This document shows positions 1 to 9,330 of a stretch of DNA of 64,000 nucleotides, piece after piece. The notes below the pieces were generated by a model. The model was given only the letters and a program-made list of their open reading frames with translations, had not been told where the DNA came from and searched no databases. Both the position numbers and the translations under genes were made by a program. The number at the start of each line of letters is the position of its first letter. The stretch's first letter is position 1. The DNA comes from CAVUCE01 sp963739985 (GTDB lineage: Bacteria; Bacteroidota; Ignavibacteria; Ignavibacteriales; Ignavibacteriaceae): contig CAVUCE010000021.1 in assembly GCA_963739985.1 (NCBI GenBank), positions 496,001-560,000 of the forward strand, given 5' to 3'.

Positions 1-79
1 TCTATCAGTGTATGAATTAACTATCACCTAACTATTCCAAGCTAATTCAAGCCCTCTCCTCAAATTCAAAAATCAATAC

Positions 80-505
80 TTATTCATTGGTAACTAGAAG
101 TTTGCTTTCCAACTGATCGGCTAATTGCCTAAATAAATATTCGTGATCCATTGGTTTTGTTTGCGGAACAATTTCAATGTTTGAACCATAACTTAAATAC
201 ATGCTTGCTAAATGAGCCTTATATCTAAGTGCAGCATTAGGATTATTAACAGCAACATTGTTTAATTCTTCGTTTATGACCTTGTAGTTTGCTTCAGGGT
301 AGAATTTTTTCAATAAAACTATGTTATAGATTGTTGATTCTACAATTCCCGGAACTTTTTCTTGCAATGAAGAAGAGCATACATCTAAAGCTTTTGAAAC
401 ATATTCTTTCTTATCAACATTTGAACCCGGCTGCGCAAAAACAACAACAGCAAAAGTTAAAACCACTAATGTTGTTACTAATATTTTTTTAGAGATCATT
501 TTCAT
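80..505 (-). CDS. Small exported protein of unknown function
   Basis: A 141-aa protein that I do not recognise. It starts with a clear signal peptide (Lys-rich start, a hydrophobic stretch, then VFAQ at about residues 21-24), so it should be exported. The mature part is mostly helical-looking and has no known catalytic motif. I chose the ATG at 505 because GAGG lies 7 bases upstream; an in-frame upstream start at 550 would place extra residues before the signal peptide. The gene stands alone, with a sigma-54-like promoter just upstream (569-584) and a sigma-54 activator gene next to it, which suggests regulated expression in an envelope role (inference). Confidence 0.75.
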   Translation of the reverse strand: MKMISKKILVTTLVVLTFAVVVFAQPGSNVDKKEYVSKALDVCSSSLQEKVPGIVESTIYNIVLLKKFYPEANYKVINEELNNVAVNNPNAALRYKAHLASMYLSYGSNIEIVPQTKPMDHEYLFRQLADQLESKLLVTNE

Positions 506-550
506 TTTCTTACCTCGACATTTGATTATTAAATTAAATTTCCTACTCAT

Positions 551-864
551 ATTCTTCGTACTAAAAGTATCAAAGCTAGTGCCAGTTTAACATAGACGCT
601 ATAAATAAATAATATATAAATACTTAGCTAGTTTGTGCGGTGATATGAATTATTGAATAGAAGTGCCACAAAACTTCACTTTATAGATTAAGAAGTTTGC
701 TATTATGTTGTAATTAAATGGTTTAAAGGGGGAGTGACGAAAAGTGGCTTAGTGCAAAAATGTGGCACCCTTTTGAAAAGTATATGTTTAATAAGTATAA
801 GCTTACAATATTAACTTAATGTTAAAATTGGCCAAAAGCGCAAGACAAAGTTGTTTTTTATAGT
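551..864. other. Intergenic region with paired TGGCAC motifs
   Basis: This 314-base gap holds no gene. Besides the sigma-54-like promoter at 569-584 it contains a perfect 8-bp inverted pair, GTGCCACA at 663-670 and TGTGGCAC at 761-768, about 90 bases apart. The first copy, read on the minus strand, is followed after five bases by TTCAA, a weak -12 match. The pair could be activator-binding sites or a second promoter; this is inference. Confidence 0.35.
569..584 (-). promoter_or_regulatory. Sigma-54-like -24/-12 promoter
   Basis: On the minus strand the sequence reads TGGCAC, five bases (TAGCT), then TTGAT. The -24 element is a perfect match to the sigma-54 consensus; the -12 element has GA where GC is usual. 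It lies 64 bases upstream of the start codon at 505 and points at that gene. The neighbouring gene at 865-2307 encodes a sigma-54-dependent activator. Confidence 0.5.
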
Positions 865-2307
865 TTAATCATTATCCCCATTTTCATCAGCTCTTCTTAA
901 GCGATTGTTTAATGCACGACGGGAAATGCCGAGCAGTTCTGCTGCAATGGTTTGATTTCCGCGTGCACGTTTTAATGCTTCTGAAATAACTGAGTCTTCA
1001 ACTTCTTTTAGTGAAGGAAATCTTCCAGGGATTTGAATTAGCGTATTTTCTTCTTCGGAGGCTACTGAAGAATTATTTATTTTCGGATTAACATCTTGTT
1101 TATAATCTGAAATTTTTTGCCTAATTGATTCAAGTGAAAGGATACCGGATTTATGAAGACTAATTGCGTCGAAAATAATTCCTTCAAGTTCTCTTATATT
1201 ACCGGGAAAAGGATAATTGCTTAAAAGAGTATATAATTCTTTTGGCACCGTCGGTCTTTTTTTATTTAATGCTTTAGAAGCTTTTGAGATGAAATGATCA
1301 ATTAAATATGGCAAATCAATTTTTCTATCTCTAAGCGGGGGAATAGTTATATGATGAGACTTTAATCTGTAATAAAGATCCTGACGGAAAGTATTATTAC
1401 TTTGCATACTCTTAACATCACGGTGAGTAGCTACTATTATTCTAGCATCAGAAAGTTTAGCGATATCTGATCCAAGCGGGTAATATTGTCCGTCTTGTAA
1501 TAGTCTTAATAACTTCACTTGTGATTCGATACTTAAGTCGCCTATTTCATCCAGGAACAAAGTTCCGCCTTCAGCTTTTTCAATTAGTCCGCGTCTATCG
1601 TTTTCAGCGCCTGTAAAAGCGCCTTTTTTATGTCCAAATAAAGTATCGGAGAAAAAATTATCATCAAGCCCGGCAACATTAACAGAAACCAACTCACCTT
1701 TTTTTTCGCTAACATTATGAATTGCTTTGGCAAATAATTCTTTTCCTGCTCCGGTTTCTCCAGTAATTAAAACCGGAAGATTAGTTTTGGCAATTGCTTC
1801 TATATATTTAAATATCGATTGTATAGTTCCGCAATGAGTTACAATTTCGCTAAAGGCTTCTGGCTTTTCTATATTTGCCTTCAACAATGATTGCTTAAGC
1901 ATCTCATTTTCATTTCTTATTTCTGTTAATTCTAATCCGCGTTTAATTGTTGTTACTAATCTGGTATCATCGACAGGTTTTAACAGATAATCGAATGCAC
2001 CTTCCTTCATGCAAAATACAGCGTTCTCAACATCGTTTACTGCTGTCATAATAATAACCGGAGTTTCAGGATGTTTTTTAACTAGCTGCGGTAATAATTC
2101 CGAACCTGAAATATGAGGCATGTTTAGATCAAGAAGAATTAAAGAATATTTTTTACCCGAAAGTAATTTTAAAACTTGTCGACTATCATTGCAGGTTTCG
2201 ACATTCTTTATACCGTTCGATGAAAGAGTTAAGTCGGCGCTTAGAAGAATATGCTGTTCATCATCAACCAGCAGAATCGGATTTTCCGGAATATATTTTG
2301 GGTTCAT
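865..2307 (-). CDS. NtrC-family sigma-54-dependent response regulator
   Basis: A 480-aa transcription activator in three parts. The receiver domain (about 9-125) has the acidic pair D15-D16, phospho-acceptor D60 and K110. The AAA+ domain (about 150-390) has Walker A GETGAGKE at 183-190, the sigma-54-contacting GAFTGA loop at 229-234 and Walker B LDEIGD at 252-257. A Fis-type helix-turn-helix lies at about 445-475. It should activate sigma-54 promoters when phosphorylated. The start at 2307 has GGAG 8 bases upstream. The gene follows the histidine kinase gene by 17 bases on the same strand, so the two form a kinase/regulator pair. A likely local target is the small exported protein at 80-505. 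Confidence 0.95.
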   Translation of the reverse strand: MNPKYIPENPILLVDDEQHILLSADLTLSSNGIKNVETCNDSRQVLKLLSGKKYSLILLDLNMPHISGSELLPQLVKKHPETPVIIMTAVNDVENAVFCMKEGAFDYLLKPVDDTRLVTTIKRGLELTEIRNENEMLKQSLLKANIEKPEAFSEIVTHCGTIQSIFKYIEAIAKTNLPVLITGETGAGKELFAKAIHNVSEKKGELVSVNVAGLDDNFFSDTLFGHKKGAFTGAENDRRGLIEKAEGGTLFLDEIGDLSIESQVKLLRLLQDGQYYPLGSDIAKLSDARIIVATHRDVKSMQSNNTFRQDLYYRLKSHHITIPPLRDRKIDLPYLIDHFISKASKALNKKRPTVPKELYTLLSNYPFPGNIRELEGIIFDAISLHKSGILSLESIRQKISDYKQDVNPKINNSSVASEEENTLIQIPGRFPSLKEVEDSVISEALKRARGNQTIAAELLGISRRALNNRLRRADENGDND

Positions 2308-2324
2308 TATATAACTCCAAATTT

Positions 2325-3506
2325 TTATGAATTATTTACAACCGGAAAAGAAACTTTTGCAGTAGTACCTTTACCCGGAGAACTTTTTAGAGATAATTTT
2401 CCTCCGTGCGATTTCACAATATTATAAGAGATTGAAAGTCCTAATCCGGTTCCGCCCATATTCCTTTTAGTTGTAAAAAAAGGATCCATGATATATTTCA
2501 AATCACCTTCCTTAATCCCAATTCCCTCGTCATCAACTCTAATTCTAACTTTATTTCGTTCAGAGTTAAAATATGTAGATACTTTTATCTTTGCAGAATT
2601 ATTCGGAAGAGATTGACATGCGTTAGTAATTAAATTTATAACAACTTGTTCTAATTGTTGTGTATTGCCTTTTATGGTCGGGAGTTTTTTACCTAATTCA
2701 ACTTTAAATTGTTTTGTTGATTTCTTAATCATATTATTAGTTATAAGTATAGCCATTTCCACAACTTTATTTACATCAACCGGCTCATTCAAATTTCCAC
2801 TATCCGTTCTGGAATATTCGGTTAAATTTTTAGTTATGTTTTGTATTCGTTCCGATCCTTTTTGAATTCCATCAATTGATTGTGAAATCTTTTCCTTTGA
2901 CTTAGAGTATAACATTCCTGCTATTACAAAATCACCGTTATTTTTATAATATTCATCCAGGATAGGCGTTATATCCTTCCAAAGTTTGGAAAATAAATGA
3001 ATATTTAACATAATAAAATTATTCGGATTATTTATTTCATGAGCAATTCCTGAAACAAGAATTCCGAGTGACGCCATTTTATCGGCTTGTTTAAGCTGTT
3101 CATTTCTGATAGCTGCAGAAAATTCCGCTTGTTTCAATTTTGTTATATCACTTATTAAACCATCATAACTTATAGGCGCATTATATTCATCAACAGAAAT
3201 TACAATTTTATTTCTAACCCATCTTATTGTTCCGTCACGATGTATAATCCGATGTTCAACCGGATCAATTTCTTGTCCGCCAAGAGCTAGTTTGGCTTGT
3301 TCCAAAACTTTTGCTCTATCTTTTTTGTGAACCATTCTGTACCAAAGATCAGGATCGCGTTTATAATCATCGGAAGTATAGCCGGTAACAGCAACACAGC
3401 CGGGACCATGGAACGTATCTACGGCAACACCGCCGCTTATTGTAACAGTATAAATATAATCTGTTAAATAATTAATTAATTTTTCGTACCGTCTTTCTAT
3501 TTCCAT
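2325..3506 (-). CDS. PAS-domain sensor histidine kinase
   Basis: A 393-aa soluble kinase. A PAS domain with its PAC end fills about residues 5-125 (HRIIHRDGTIRWV at 85-97). The dimerisation domain has phospho-acceptor H156 in AHEINNP. The ATPase domain has an N-box (NLITNACQS), G1 (DDEGIGI), an F-box (FFTTK) and G2 (GGTGLGL). There is no membrane segment, so the signal is probably cytoplasmic, perhaps a bound cofactor or ligand in the PAS pocket. It is the first gene of an operon with the sigma-54 regulator 17 bases downstream, its probable phosphotransfer partner. Confidence 0.93.
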   Translation of the reverse strand: MEIERRYEKLINYLTDYIYTVTISGGVAVDTFHGPGCVAVTGYTSDDYKRDPDLWYRMVHKKDRAKVLEQAKLALGGQEIDPVEHRIIHRDGTIRWVRNKIVISVDEYNAPISYDGLISDITKLKQAEFSAAIRNEQLKQADKMASLGILVSGIAHEINNPNNFIMLNIHLFSKLWKDITPILDEYYKNNGDFVIAGMLYSKSKEKISQSIDGIQKGSERIQNITKNLTEYSRTDSGNLNEPVDVNKVVEMAILITNNMIKKSTKQFKVELGKKLPTIKGNTQQLEQVVINLITNACQSLPNNSAKIKVSTYFNSERNKVRIRVDDEGIGIKEGDLKYIMDPFFTTKRNMGGTGLGLSISYNIVKSHGGKLSLKSSPGKGTTAKVSFPVVNNS

Positions 3507-3895
3507 GTCTTTGCGTATTCTTTCATAAATGTTAAATGACGTTACAAATTTAATAATAACTTTAAAATAATTGATAGCAATATTATATGAGATAAAAATT
3601 TAGAGCAAAAAATGAAATGAAAATCACAAAATAATTTGCGTAATTGATCTTGATTACTAATTTTATGATTAGTAAAATAAAACTTGTAAATAGATTAAAA
3701 AAAGTTTATTTATATCTATATACATTTTAGGATATGCGACTGAAATGAGTTACAGGGAATAATAAAGGGGATTGGGACACTGCTACTTGCTTAAGTTCTA
3801 TTAATTTTTCTATTTCCAATTTTCAAAGTGGTGAGAGATCTTCTTTACCGACAAAATTGATTGAAGCAGAATTCAAATAAAATAAGGAGCATAAA
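3507..3895. other. Divergent intergenic region
   Basis: This 389-base gap lies between a minus-strand kinase gene and the plus-strand gene at 3896, so it should hold both promoters. I see no open frame, strong hairpin or convincing promoter consensus; only AGGAG just before the ATG at 3896 is clear. Confidence 0.4.
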
Positions 3896-4429
3896 ATGGC
3901 ATTGTCTAAATTTGCATTTCTTGAAACCTACACTCTTGATAAAAACGAAGGAATAATGGGAGCTATTTTGGTAACCGATACGGATACCAAGCCTTTGGAA
4001 TTCAGAGTTACCGCACCTATAAAACCTACCAATTTTCAAAAAACTTTGTACGGAAATGTTTTAATGGAGCACATTCTTGTTGAACTAATTTCAGTACCAC
4101 TTTTAGGTGCAATTACTCAGGAAATAGATTTGGTGCTGGTTCGCGATTCCTTATTCCTTGGCGCAAACAATAAGCAAGGCGTAAGAATTATCCGTGTATT
4201 TGATGATAAAGATGCTTTATCTAGAGACAATGCTTCTAAAAAAGATATTAAGGCTTCTCCGGAAAACGATTCCAAAGTTTTTATTGAGACATCAAAAAAA
4301 TTTGAAGCCGAACTTTCTGAGATAGCGGAAAATATAAATCCGATATCGGAAAATAGAAATTTACTTGAACCATTTGAAAGATTGAAAACTGCATGCGAAC
4401 AAGTTCACTTGCAAAAAACAGGTGAGTAA
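3896..4429 (+). CDS. Conserved protein of unknown function coupled to SNF2-like gene
   Basis: A 177-aa protein without a signal peptide or membrane segment. The first 110 residues form a compact, conserved-looking domain (PLEFRVTAPIKPT, then QKTLYGNVLMEHILVEL and IDLVLVRD); the rest is charged, low-complexity and possibly coiled. I do not know its function. AGGAG precedes the ATG. Its TAA stop overlaps the ATG of the next gene (TAATG), so the two are translationally coupled and probably made in fixed ratio. From memory, similar small proteins sit before SNF2-like genes in other bacteria, which would make it a dedicated partner; a search is needed to confirm this. Confidence 0.75.
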   Translation: MALSKFAFLETYTLDKNEGIMGAILVTDTDTKPLEFRVTAPIKPTNFQKTLYGNVLMEHILVELISVPLLGAITQEIDLVLVRDSLFLGANNKQGVRIIRVFDDKDALSRDNASKKDIKASPENDSKVFIETSKKFEAELSEIAENINPISENRNLLEPFERLKTACEQVHLQKTGE

Positions 4430-7152
4430 TGAACTTGTACCGTTTTCTTAGAGTTAAATTCGCTAAATCACTTTCTCCAATTCCACAATCAGATGATTTT
4501 CTATTTAAGCGATGGTTGAATGTTCATCCTATTTCTGAGATGCAAATTGGTGAACTGTATAGTGAGTTACGCGATACTGATAAAATAATCTTGAGAATCG
4601 ATAAGCCGGTTTATGAACAATATAGATTTGCTATCGGCAAGGTAAAATTATATAAATCTTCAATAAAATCGCTTGAGCTTAAAACAAAAACTAATTTAGT
4701 ATTTTTTGGCTTTGGCGTTGCGCAAGCTTATAAGATAAATATTGATTTTAATCAGGAACTGAAAGATTATTTCTCAGCTAAATTTGAAACGGAAAATAAT
4801 TCATTTTTTGTAAGTATTAAAGAACCTAATAAATCAGAAAGAAAAGAAGAACTTACCTCCAATCAACAAGATATATCATTTAGTTTTGCAATTGAAAATT
4901 CTATTTCAAAAAATTATCAAGTTAAAGGTGTTACAAGAGTAAAAGAAATTAATTCCAGCATTAATATTGTTGAACCTATAGAAATTAATTACCACATAAA
5001 ATCACCTGAAGTAATTGATTATCTGTCTAAATTAATCCCGCAGATATATAACATCGATATTCTAAGTTCTTTTGATCAGATGAAGGAGGAAGGGAAGATT
5101 TTTGAAAAAAAAATCAATCTGTTGGATGAACAGCCAGAAATATCCAAACATATTTCACTTGATAATTTAACTACCTCTGAGGTTATCACCCCAAAAATTG
5201 ATTTCAATCTTTCTCACGATCTCCCAATTCAATCATACTCGGTTGAGAGTTTGGAAAATAAGTTTAAGATATTTGAATATCATCTGCCTGAATTTTCGGA
5301 CAAAACGAATCTTTTGCTTTCGTATTCTTTTGAGGAAAATGTTAGAAATGGAAAAACAGAAGAAACGTTACCTGATGAAGATTTAGAAAACACACTATAT
5401 AAATCTTTGCAGCCCGTAATCGAACTGAATTCTGAAGAAGAGGAAAACATATTATCCGGTTTGTATAATTATCAAAAAGAAGGTGCAAAATTCTTATCGG
5501 AAAATAGTAAAGCAATCTTGGGGGATGAGCTCGGACTTGGAAAAAGTGTTCAGGCAATTGCAGCTTTAAAAATATTGTTAAAAAAGAAAGAAATAAAATC
5601 TTCAATAATTGTTGCTCAAAAATATTCTATAGGAATAACAAATTTTACAAATTCGGAATATCATTTCGGCTGGGTTGATCATTTTAATAAGTTTGCGCCG
5701 GAGTTAAACTTTAAAGTTTTACCGGATGAAATAGAAAATTTGGGTAAAGAATTATTTAAAGCCAATCAAATTTCTATAATTTCGTACGATTTATTTAAGG
5801 AGTATTTAGCCCAGTTTAATCATGATGATAATACAAAGCATAAATATGAAGCAATTATTTTGGATGATTATGATGCATTGGGGGATGACGTAGAGTTTTT
5901 CAATAAGTGGCTAAGTACTGCTAAGGCAAAGTTTATATGGAAACTCGAAAACTTTACAAAAGAAAAAGGTGATTTGGTATTAAGCAGGACTAAAGATCAA
6001 ATTGAAAAAGAATTACCTGAGTTAAGCTTTCAAGATTATTGGGTGAATATGCATGAGGAACAACAAAAGGATTACACTCAATCATTATTTTATTCACAAA
6101 ATGAAATTACGGAAGTTTATGAAACGGGTAATCCGTATAGATTTCAATCAAAAGTATTCTTTGCTCTTCACCAATTAAAGCAAGTTTGTAATTTCTCAGA
6201 ACACGATGATTTTAGTAGTAAAGCTGATCTGATTTTAACTCATGTAAAAAGTCTAGCTGCATGCGGCGAAAAAATTATAGTTATTTCACAATATGATAAA
6301 TCCGGTACCCAAAAATTGGGAGAAATATTTAACCAGCAAGGAATAAAGTATGTAAATTATCTATCGGGTATGTCTTCATCGGATATGGAAGAAGCAGTTC
6401 AGAAATTTAATAATGATAAAAGTATAAACGTACTTATTAAGGGGACAAAAAACGAGATTACAAAATTACAGCTTGTAAATGCAACTTATGTTCTATTCTT
6501 CGATCAATGGTGGATTCCATCAATGCAATGGCAAATTGAGGAAGAAATTAAAGTTAAAAAACCGTCGGAATCAAAAATTCATTTTATTTATTATTTGAAT
6601 AGAAACACTATCGACGAAAAGATATTGTTCAAATTATACGAAAAAGGTTTGATGCTTAAAAATCTTGTTGAAACTTTTAGCGTCGAATCCTATTCAAAAT
6701 TAATTACCGAAGAAGAATGGTTTGAGATTTTTGATATACCACGGAAAGAAAAATCTGCTGATATTGAGCTGAGTGACAGTAAAGAAAAACTAATGAGTAT
6801 GTCAAAATCAGAAGTTATTGCGAATATTAATCTATTATTTGCTAACCTTGGATATCGAAATTTGAAGTTGATTGAGCAGGATGATACAATTTATATTTTG
6901 AAGGGAAGCTACATAAAAAAAGAAAAACGGAAAGATTTTTCTGCTCTATGTGTTATAAACAAAGATAGACCAAACGACAAACTGATAAGTGAATTTATCC
7001 GTAATAGTATGAACGACAAACAAGTAGGAAAACTATTTTTGATTACTTTATTCTTGAATTATAAAAACCCTGCTCTAGAATTGAGTAATAAAATAACTCT
7101 GCTTAACGGAACATCATTGAGTAAATATTTTAGAACTTTCCAAATTATATAA
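4429..7152 (+). CDS. SNF2-like ATPase with degenerate motifs and Mrr-like C-terminus
   Basis: A 907-aa protein. Residues 1-330 are a unique N-terminal region. Residues 340-750 follow the SNF2/Swi2 layout: motif I GDELGLGKS at 365-373 is intact (K372); motif II reads DDYD (479-482) instead of DEAH; the LKQVC element is at 583-587; the DQWW element is at 692-695. The usual motif VI arginines (DRxHRxGQ) are absent; QIEEEIKVKK stands there. Residues 795-905 resemble the end of an Mrr-type restriction-endonuclease fold (KLFLITLFLNYKNPALE, then ITLLNG). ATP binding looks possible, efficient hydrolysis doubtful. It overlaps the upstream gene by one base. A role in DNA or protein-DNA remodelling is inference. 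Confidence 0.85.
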   Translation: MNLYRFLRVKFAKSLSPIPQSDDFLFKRWLNVHPISEMQIGELYSELRDTDKIILRIDKPVYEQYRFAIGKVKLYKSSIKSLELKTKTNLVFFGFGVAQAYKINIDFNQELKDYFSAKFETENNSFFVSIKEPNKSERKEELTSNQQDISFSFAIENSISKNYQVKGVTRVKEINSSINIVEPIEINYHIKSPEVIDYLSKLIPQIYNIDILSSFDQMKEEGKIFEKKINLLDEQPEISKHISLDNLTTSEVITPKIDFNLSHDLPIQSYSVESLENKFKIFEYHLPEFSDKTNLLLSYSFEENVRNGKTEETLPDEDLENTLYKSLQPVIELNSEEEENILSGLYNYQKEGAKFLSENSKAILGDELGLGKSVQAIAALKILLKKKEIKSSIIVAQKYSIGITNFTNSEYHFGWVDHFNKFAPELNFKVLPDEIENLGKELFKANQISIISYDLFKEYLAQFNHDDNTKHKYEAIILDDYDALGDDVEFFNKWLSTAKAKFIWKLENFTKEKGDLVLSRTKDQIEKELPELSFQDYWVNMHEEQQKDYTQSLFYSQNEITEVYETGNPYRFQSKVFFALHQLKQVCNFSEHDDFSSKADLILTHVKSLAACGEKIIVISQYDKSGTQKLGEIFNQQGIKYVNYLSGMSSSDMEEAVQKFNNDKSINVLIKGTKNEITKLQLVNATYVLFFDQWWIPSMQWQIEEEIKVKKPSESKIHFIYYLNRNTIDEKILFKLYEKGLMLKNLVETFSVESYSKLITEEEWFEIFDIPRKEKSADIELSDSKEKLMSMSKSEVIANINLLFANLGYRNLKLIEQDDTIYILKGSYIKKEKRKDFSALCVINKDRPNDKLISEFIRNSMNDKQVGKLFLITLFLNYKNPALELSNKITLLNGTSLSKYFRTFQII

Positions 7153-7156
7153 TAAT

Positions 7157-7885
7157 CTAAAAAATATCATTAAAATAATCTTTGAACAATACTTCTACTT
7201 CGTTCAAAGTGTTTTCATCTAAGTTTATTCCTATATAATCAGTGAAATTATTTAATATAACGACAGAATTGATAGTAGTATCGTTTGTTTCCAGCTCCGC
7301 AATTTTTTTACTAACATTCATGTTTAGTAGTTTAATATTTTCAAGGAGCTCATTAAGATTAGTCATTTCCCAATCCGGAACTCCGCCATGTTTGGCTACA
7401 AAAAACTGAGCAAAAATATATGTTGAAAGGTATCTGAACTGAGTTTCTTCCAGGCTAGATAATGGTAAATGAAATCTTGCCATCGGTTTAAGCTTTCCCA
7501 TAATCGGGCAGCCGCTGGTAACCATTATTAAACCAAGCATGCTTCTTACTCCGTCTTGCAATGAAGTTTCTTTTTTAAAATCTCTTTCTTCAGTTACAAT
7601 ACTTAGAGTTATTCTTTCATAAGAAAATGAATCGGAAAATGATTCTATAACCGAACTTAAACTTACGGCAAGCGGGCAATACTCTACTTCGTCCTCGGAG
7701 AGTGGGCAATGCGGACATTTAAAGTTTTTTAGCTTTGCCCATTCTTTGTGGTTGATATTATTGTCTTGGATTAAATCAAGGGATTGGCGATTGACATTAA
7801 TTAGAAATGATTTTTGTTTTTCATCTTCAAATATGAAATTATATTTATACTCAATTTTGTCTTTGTCTTTTAAATTTGAACTCAT
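7157..7885 (-). CDS. Cysteine-motif protein, DUF6901-like
   Basis: A 242-aa cytoplasmic protein. It has CPHCPL at 57-62, a third cysteine at 70 (YCPLAV) and a fourth in SGCPIMGKLKPMARFHLP at about 124-141. Together they could form a metal site. From memory this pattern belongs to a family listed as DUF6901, found in varied environmental bacteria; function unknown. A GGCGGAAG ribosome site precedes the ATG. It converges tail to tail with the SNF2-like gene, only 4 bases apart, and faces away from the DUF3095 gene, with which it shares an upstream region. Confidence 0.75.
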   Translation of the reverse strand: MSSNLKDKDKIEYKYNFIFEDEKQKSFLINVNRQSLDLIQDNNINHKEWAKLKNFKCPHCPLSEDEVEYCPLAVSLSSVIESFSDSFSYERITLSIVTEERDFKKETSLQDGVRSMLGLIMVTSGCPIMGKLKPMARFHLPLSSLEETQFRYLSTYIFAQFFVAKHGGVPDWEMTNLNELLENIKLLNMNVSKKIAELETNDTTINSVVILNNFTDYIGINLDENTLNEVEVLFKDYFNDIF

Positions 7886-8071
7886 ACTTCCGCCAGTTAT
7901 TGTATAAATGGGAATTTATTAACTTATACGATTAATTAGTAACTTTGGCCCTATAAATCAGTATCCAAACTCATATTTGTGATGTAACCCATAATAACGT
8001 ATTAAAGAACTTTAATTTTTCTATTTTATTGTAATAGTAATTCAATTAAAGTATCGAGATTCAAATTATTC

Positions 8072-9256
8072 ATGAAAATAAACGACGAAGAATTTTATAC
8101 CTCACTTCCAATATTAAATAACTTCAGAAGTATTTCGGATATAAATAATTTTAAAACTATGCCGGATAGCTGGTTCGTTGCAATGACTGATGTGGAAGGT
8201 TCAACGAAAGCTATAGAGGCAGGACGCTATAAAGATGTAAATACTATCGGAGCATCTTCTATAATTGCCATTTTAAATTTAACTAAATCATTTTCCCTCC
8301 CATTTATTTTTGGCGGGGATGGTGCAACAATTTGTATCCCACCTTCGTTGTTAAAAAAAACCCGAAAAGCTTTAGTCGGTATAAAACAGATGGCAAAACA
8401 AGAGTTTGGTATGAATCTGCGAGTTGGAGTAATTCCGGTTGAAGATATTCATGCTACTGAAAACTCTGTTATGGTTTCTCGAATTCGATTATCCAAACAT
8501 TCTATTCAAGCAGCTTTTGCCGGCGGAGGAATTCAATACGCAGAGAAATGTTTAAAGCAATTTCCTAAATATACATTAGAGTTAAGCGATGAGGAGCCTG
8601 AGGCTGATTTCACGGGCTTAGAATGCAGGTGGAAAAATGTTCCTAGCGAAAGGGGAGAGATAGTCTCTATTATTATCGCTTCGCTTAACGGTTCACCGAA
8701 AATAAGTGGAAAAATTTATAACGAAGCTATTGCCAAAATTGAGGAGATTTACGGTGACGATTCAGTATGCCATCCAATTGCCATGAACACTTTGAAGATG
8801 TCTTTAAGCAGTAAAGTGCTATCTTACGAGTCAAAAGTTAGAACGTTTAACAAAAAATTGATCGATAAAATAAAATACCGCGTTGATCAAATTTATCGAA
8901 TTTTAATAGGCATTTTTATAATGAATAGAAAAATAACGATTAACAATTTCAATTGGGGAGAATACAAAGATCAACTTATTGCGAATACTGATTTTAAAAA
9001 ATTTGATGATCAGCTAAGATTGGTCTTATCCGGTACTTCGGAACAGAGGCAAACCTTATCGAATTATTTAGACTCAAAATATAAAAACGGCGAACTGGTT
9101 TATGGAATTCATAATGCACCCACTGCTTTAATCACTTGTATGATTTTCAATTATAACGGGCAGCATATTCATTTGGTGGATGGGGATAATGGAGGTTACG
9201 CTCTTGCGGCTAAACAGTTAAAAAAACAATTGAAGGAAATAAGTAATTCCGATTAG
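8072..9256 (+). CDS. DUF3095 protein, nucleotidyl-cyclase-like
   Basis: A 394-aa soluble protein. The N-terminal 200 residues look like a class III nucleotide cyclase core: MTDVEGSTKAIEAGRY at 38-53 places a metal-binding Asp at D40, and FGGDGA at 80-85 places a second at D83. The C-terminal half has no motif I can name. From memory this is the DUF3095 family, annotated as adenylate-cyclase-like. It may make a cyclic nucleotide; the Crp-family protein at 20.2 kb could be a receptor, but nothing here links them directly. It is divergent from the DUF6901-like gene. No strong ribosome site precedes the ATG. Confidence 0.85.
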   Translation: MKINDEEFYTSLPILNNFRSISDINNFKTMPDSWFVAMTDVEGSTKAIEAGRYKDVNTIGASSIIAILNLTKSFSLPFIFGGDGATICIPPSLLKKTRKALVGIKQMAKQEFGMNLRVGVIPVEDIHATENSVMVSRIRLSKHSIQAAFAGGGIQYAEKCLKQFPKYTLELSDEEPEADFTGLECRWKNVPSERGEIVSIIIASLNGSPKISGKIYNEAIAKIEEIYGDDSVCHPIAMNTLKMSLSSKVLSYESKVRTFNKKLIDKIKYRVDQIYRILIGIFIMNRKITINNFNWGEYKDQLIANTDFKKFDDQLRLVLSGTSEQRQTLSNYLDSKYKNGELVYGIHNAPTALITCMIFNYNGQHIHLVDGDNGGYALAAKQLKKQLKEISNSD

Positions 9257-9272
9257 TTCTTTAAAATAAAAA

Positions 9273-9299
9273 GTCCTTGAGATATTTTATCCCAAGGAC
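9273..9299 (-). terminator. Intrinsic terminator between convergent genes
   Basis: GTCCTTG at 9273-9279 pairs with CAAGGAC at 9293-9299, with a further GAT/ATC pairing inside. On the minus strand the hairpin is followed by TTTTTATTTT, so it should end transcription of the chemoreceptor gene. Confidence 0.7.
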
Positions 9300-9330
9300 C
9301 GAATAGGAAGTGGCTTATAATTACTTCCTT

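Noticed and set aside
761..778. Plus-strand TGGCAC as a sigma-54 promoter
   Set aside because: The following bases give TTGAA at the wrong spacing, and no plus-strand gene lies downstream.
3765..3795. Sigma-54 promoter before the 3896 gene (TGGGAC ... TTGCT)
   Set aside because: GG and GC are 12 bases apart instead of 10.
4429..7152. Calling the large protein an active DEAD/DEAH helicase
   Set aside because: Motif II is DDYD and the motif VI arginines are missing, so activity cannot be assumed.
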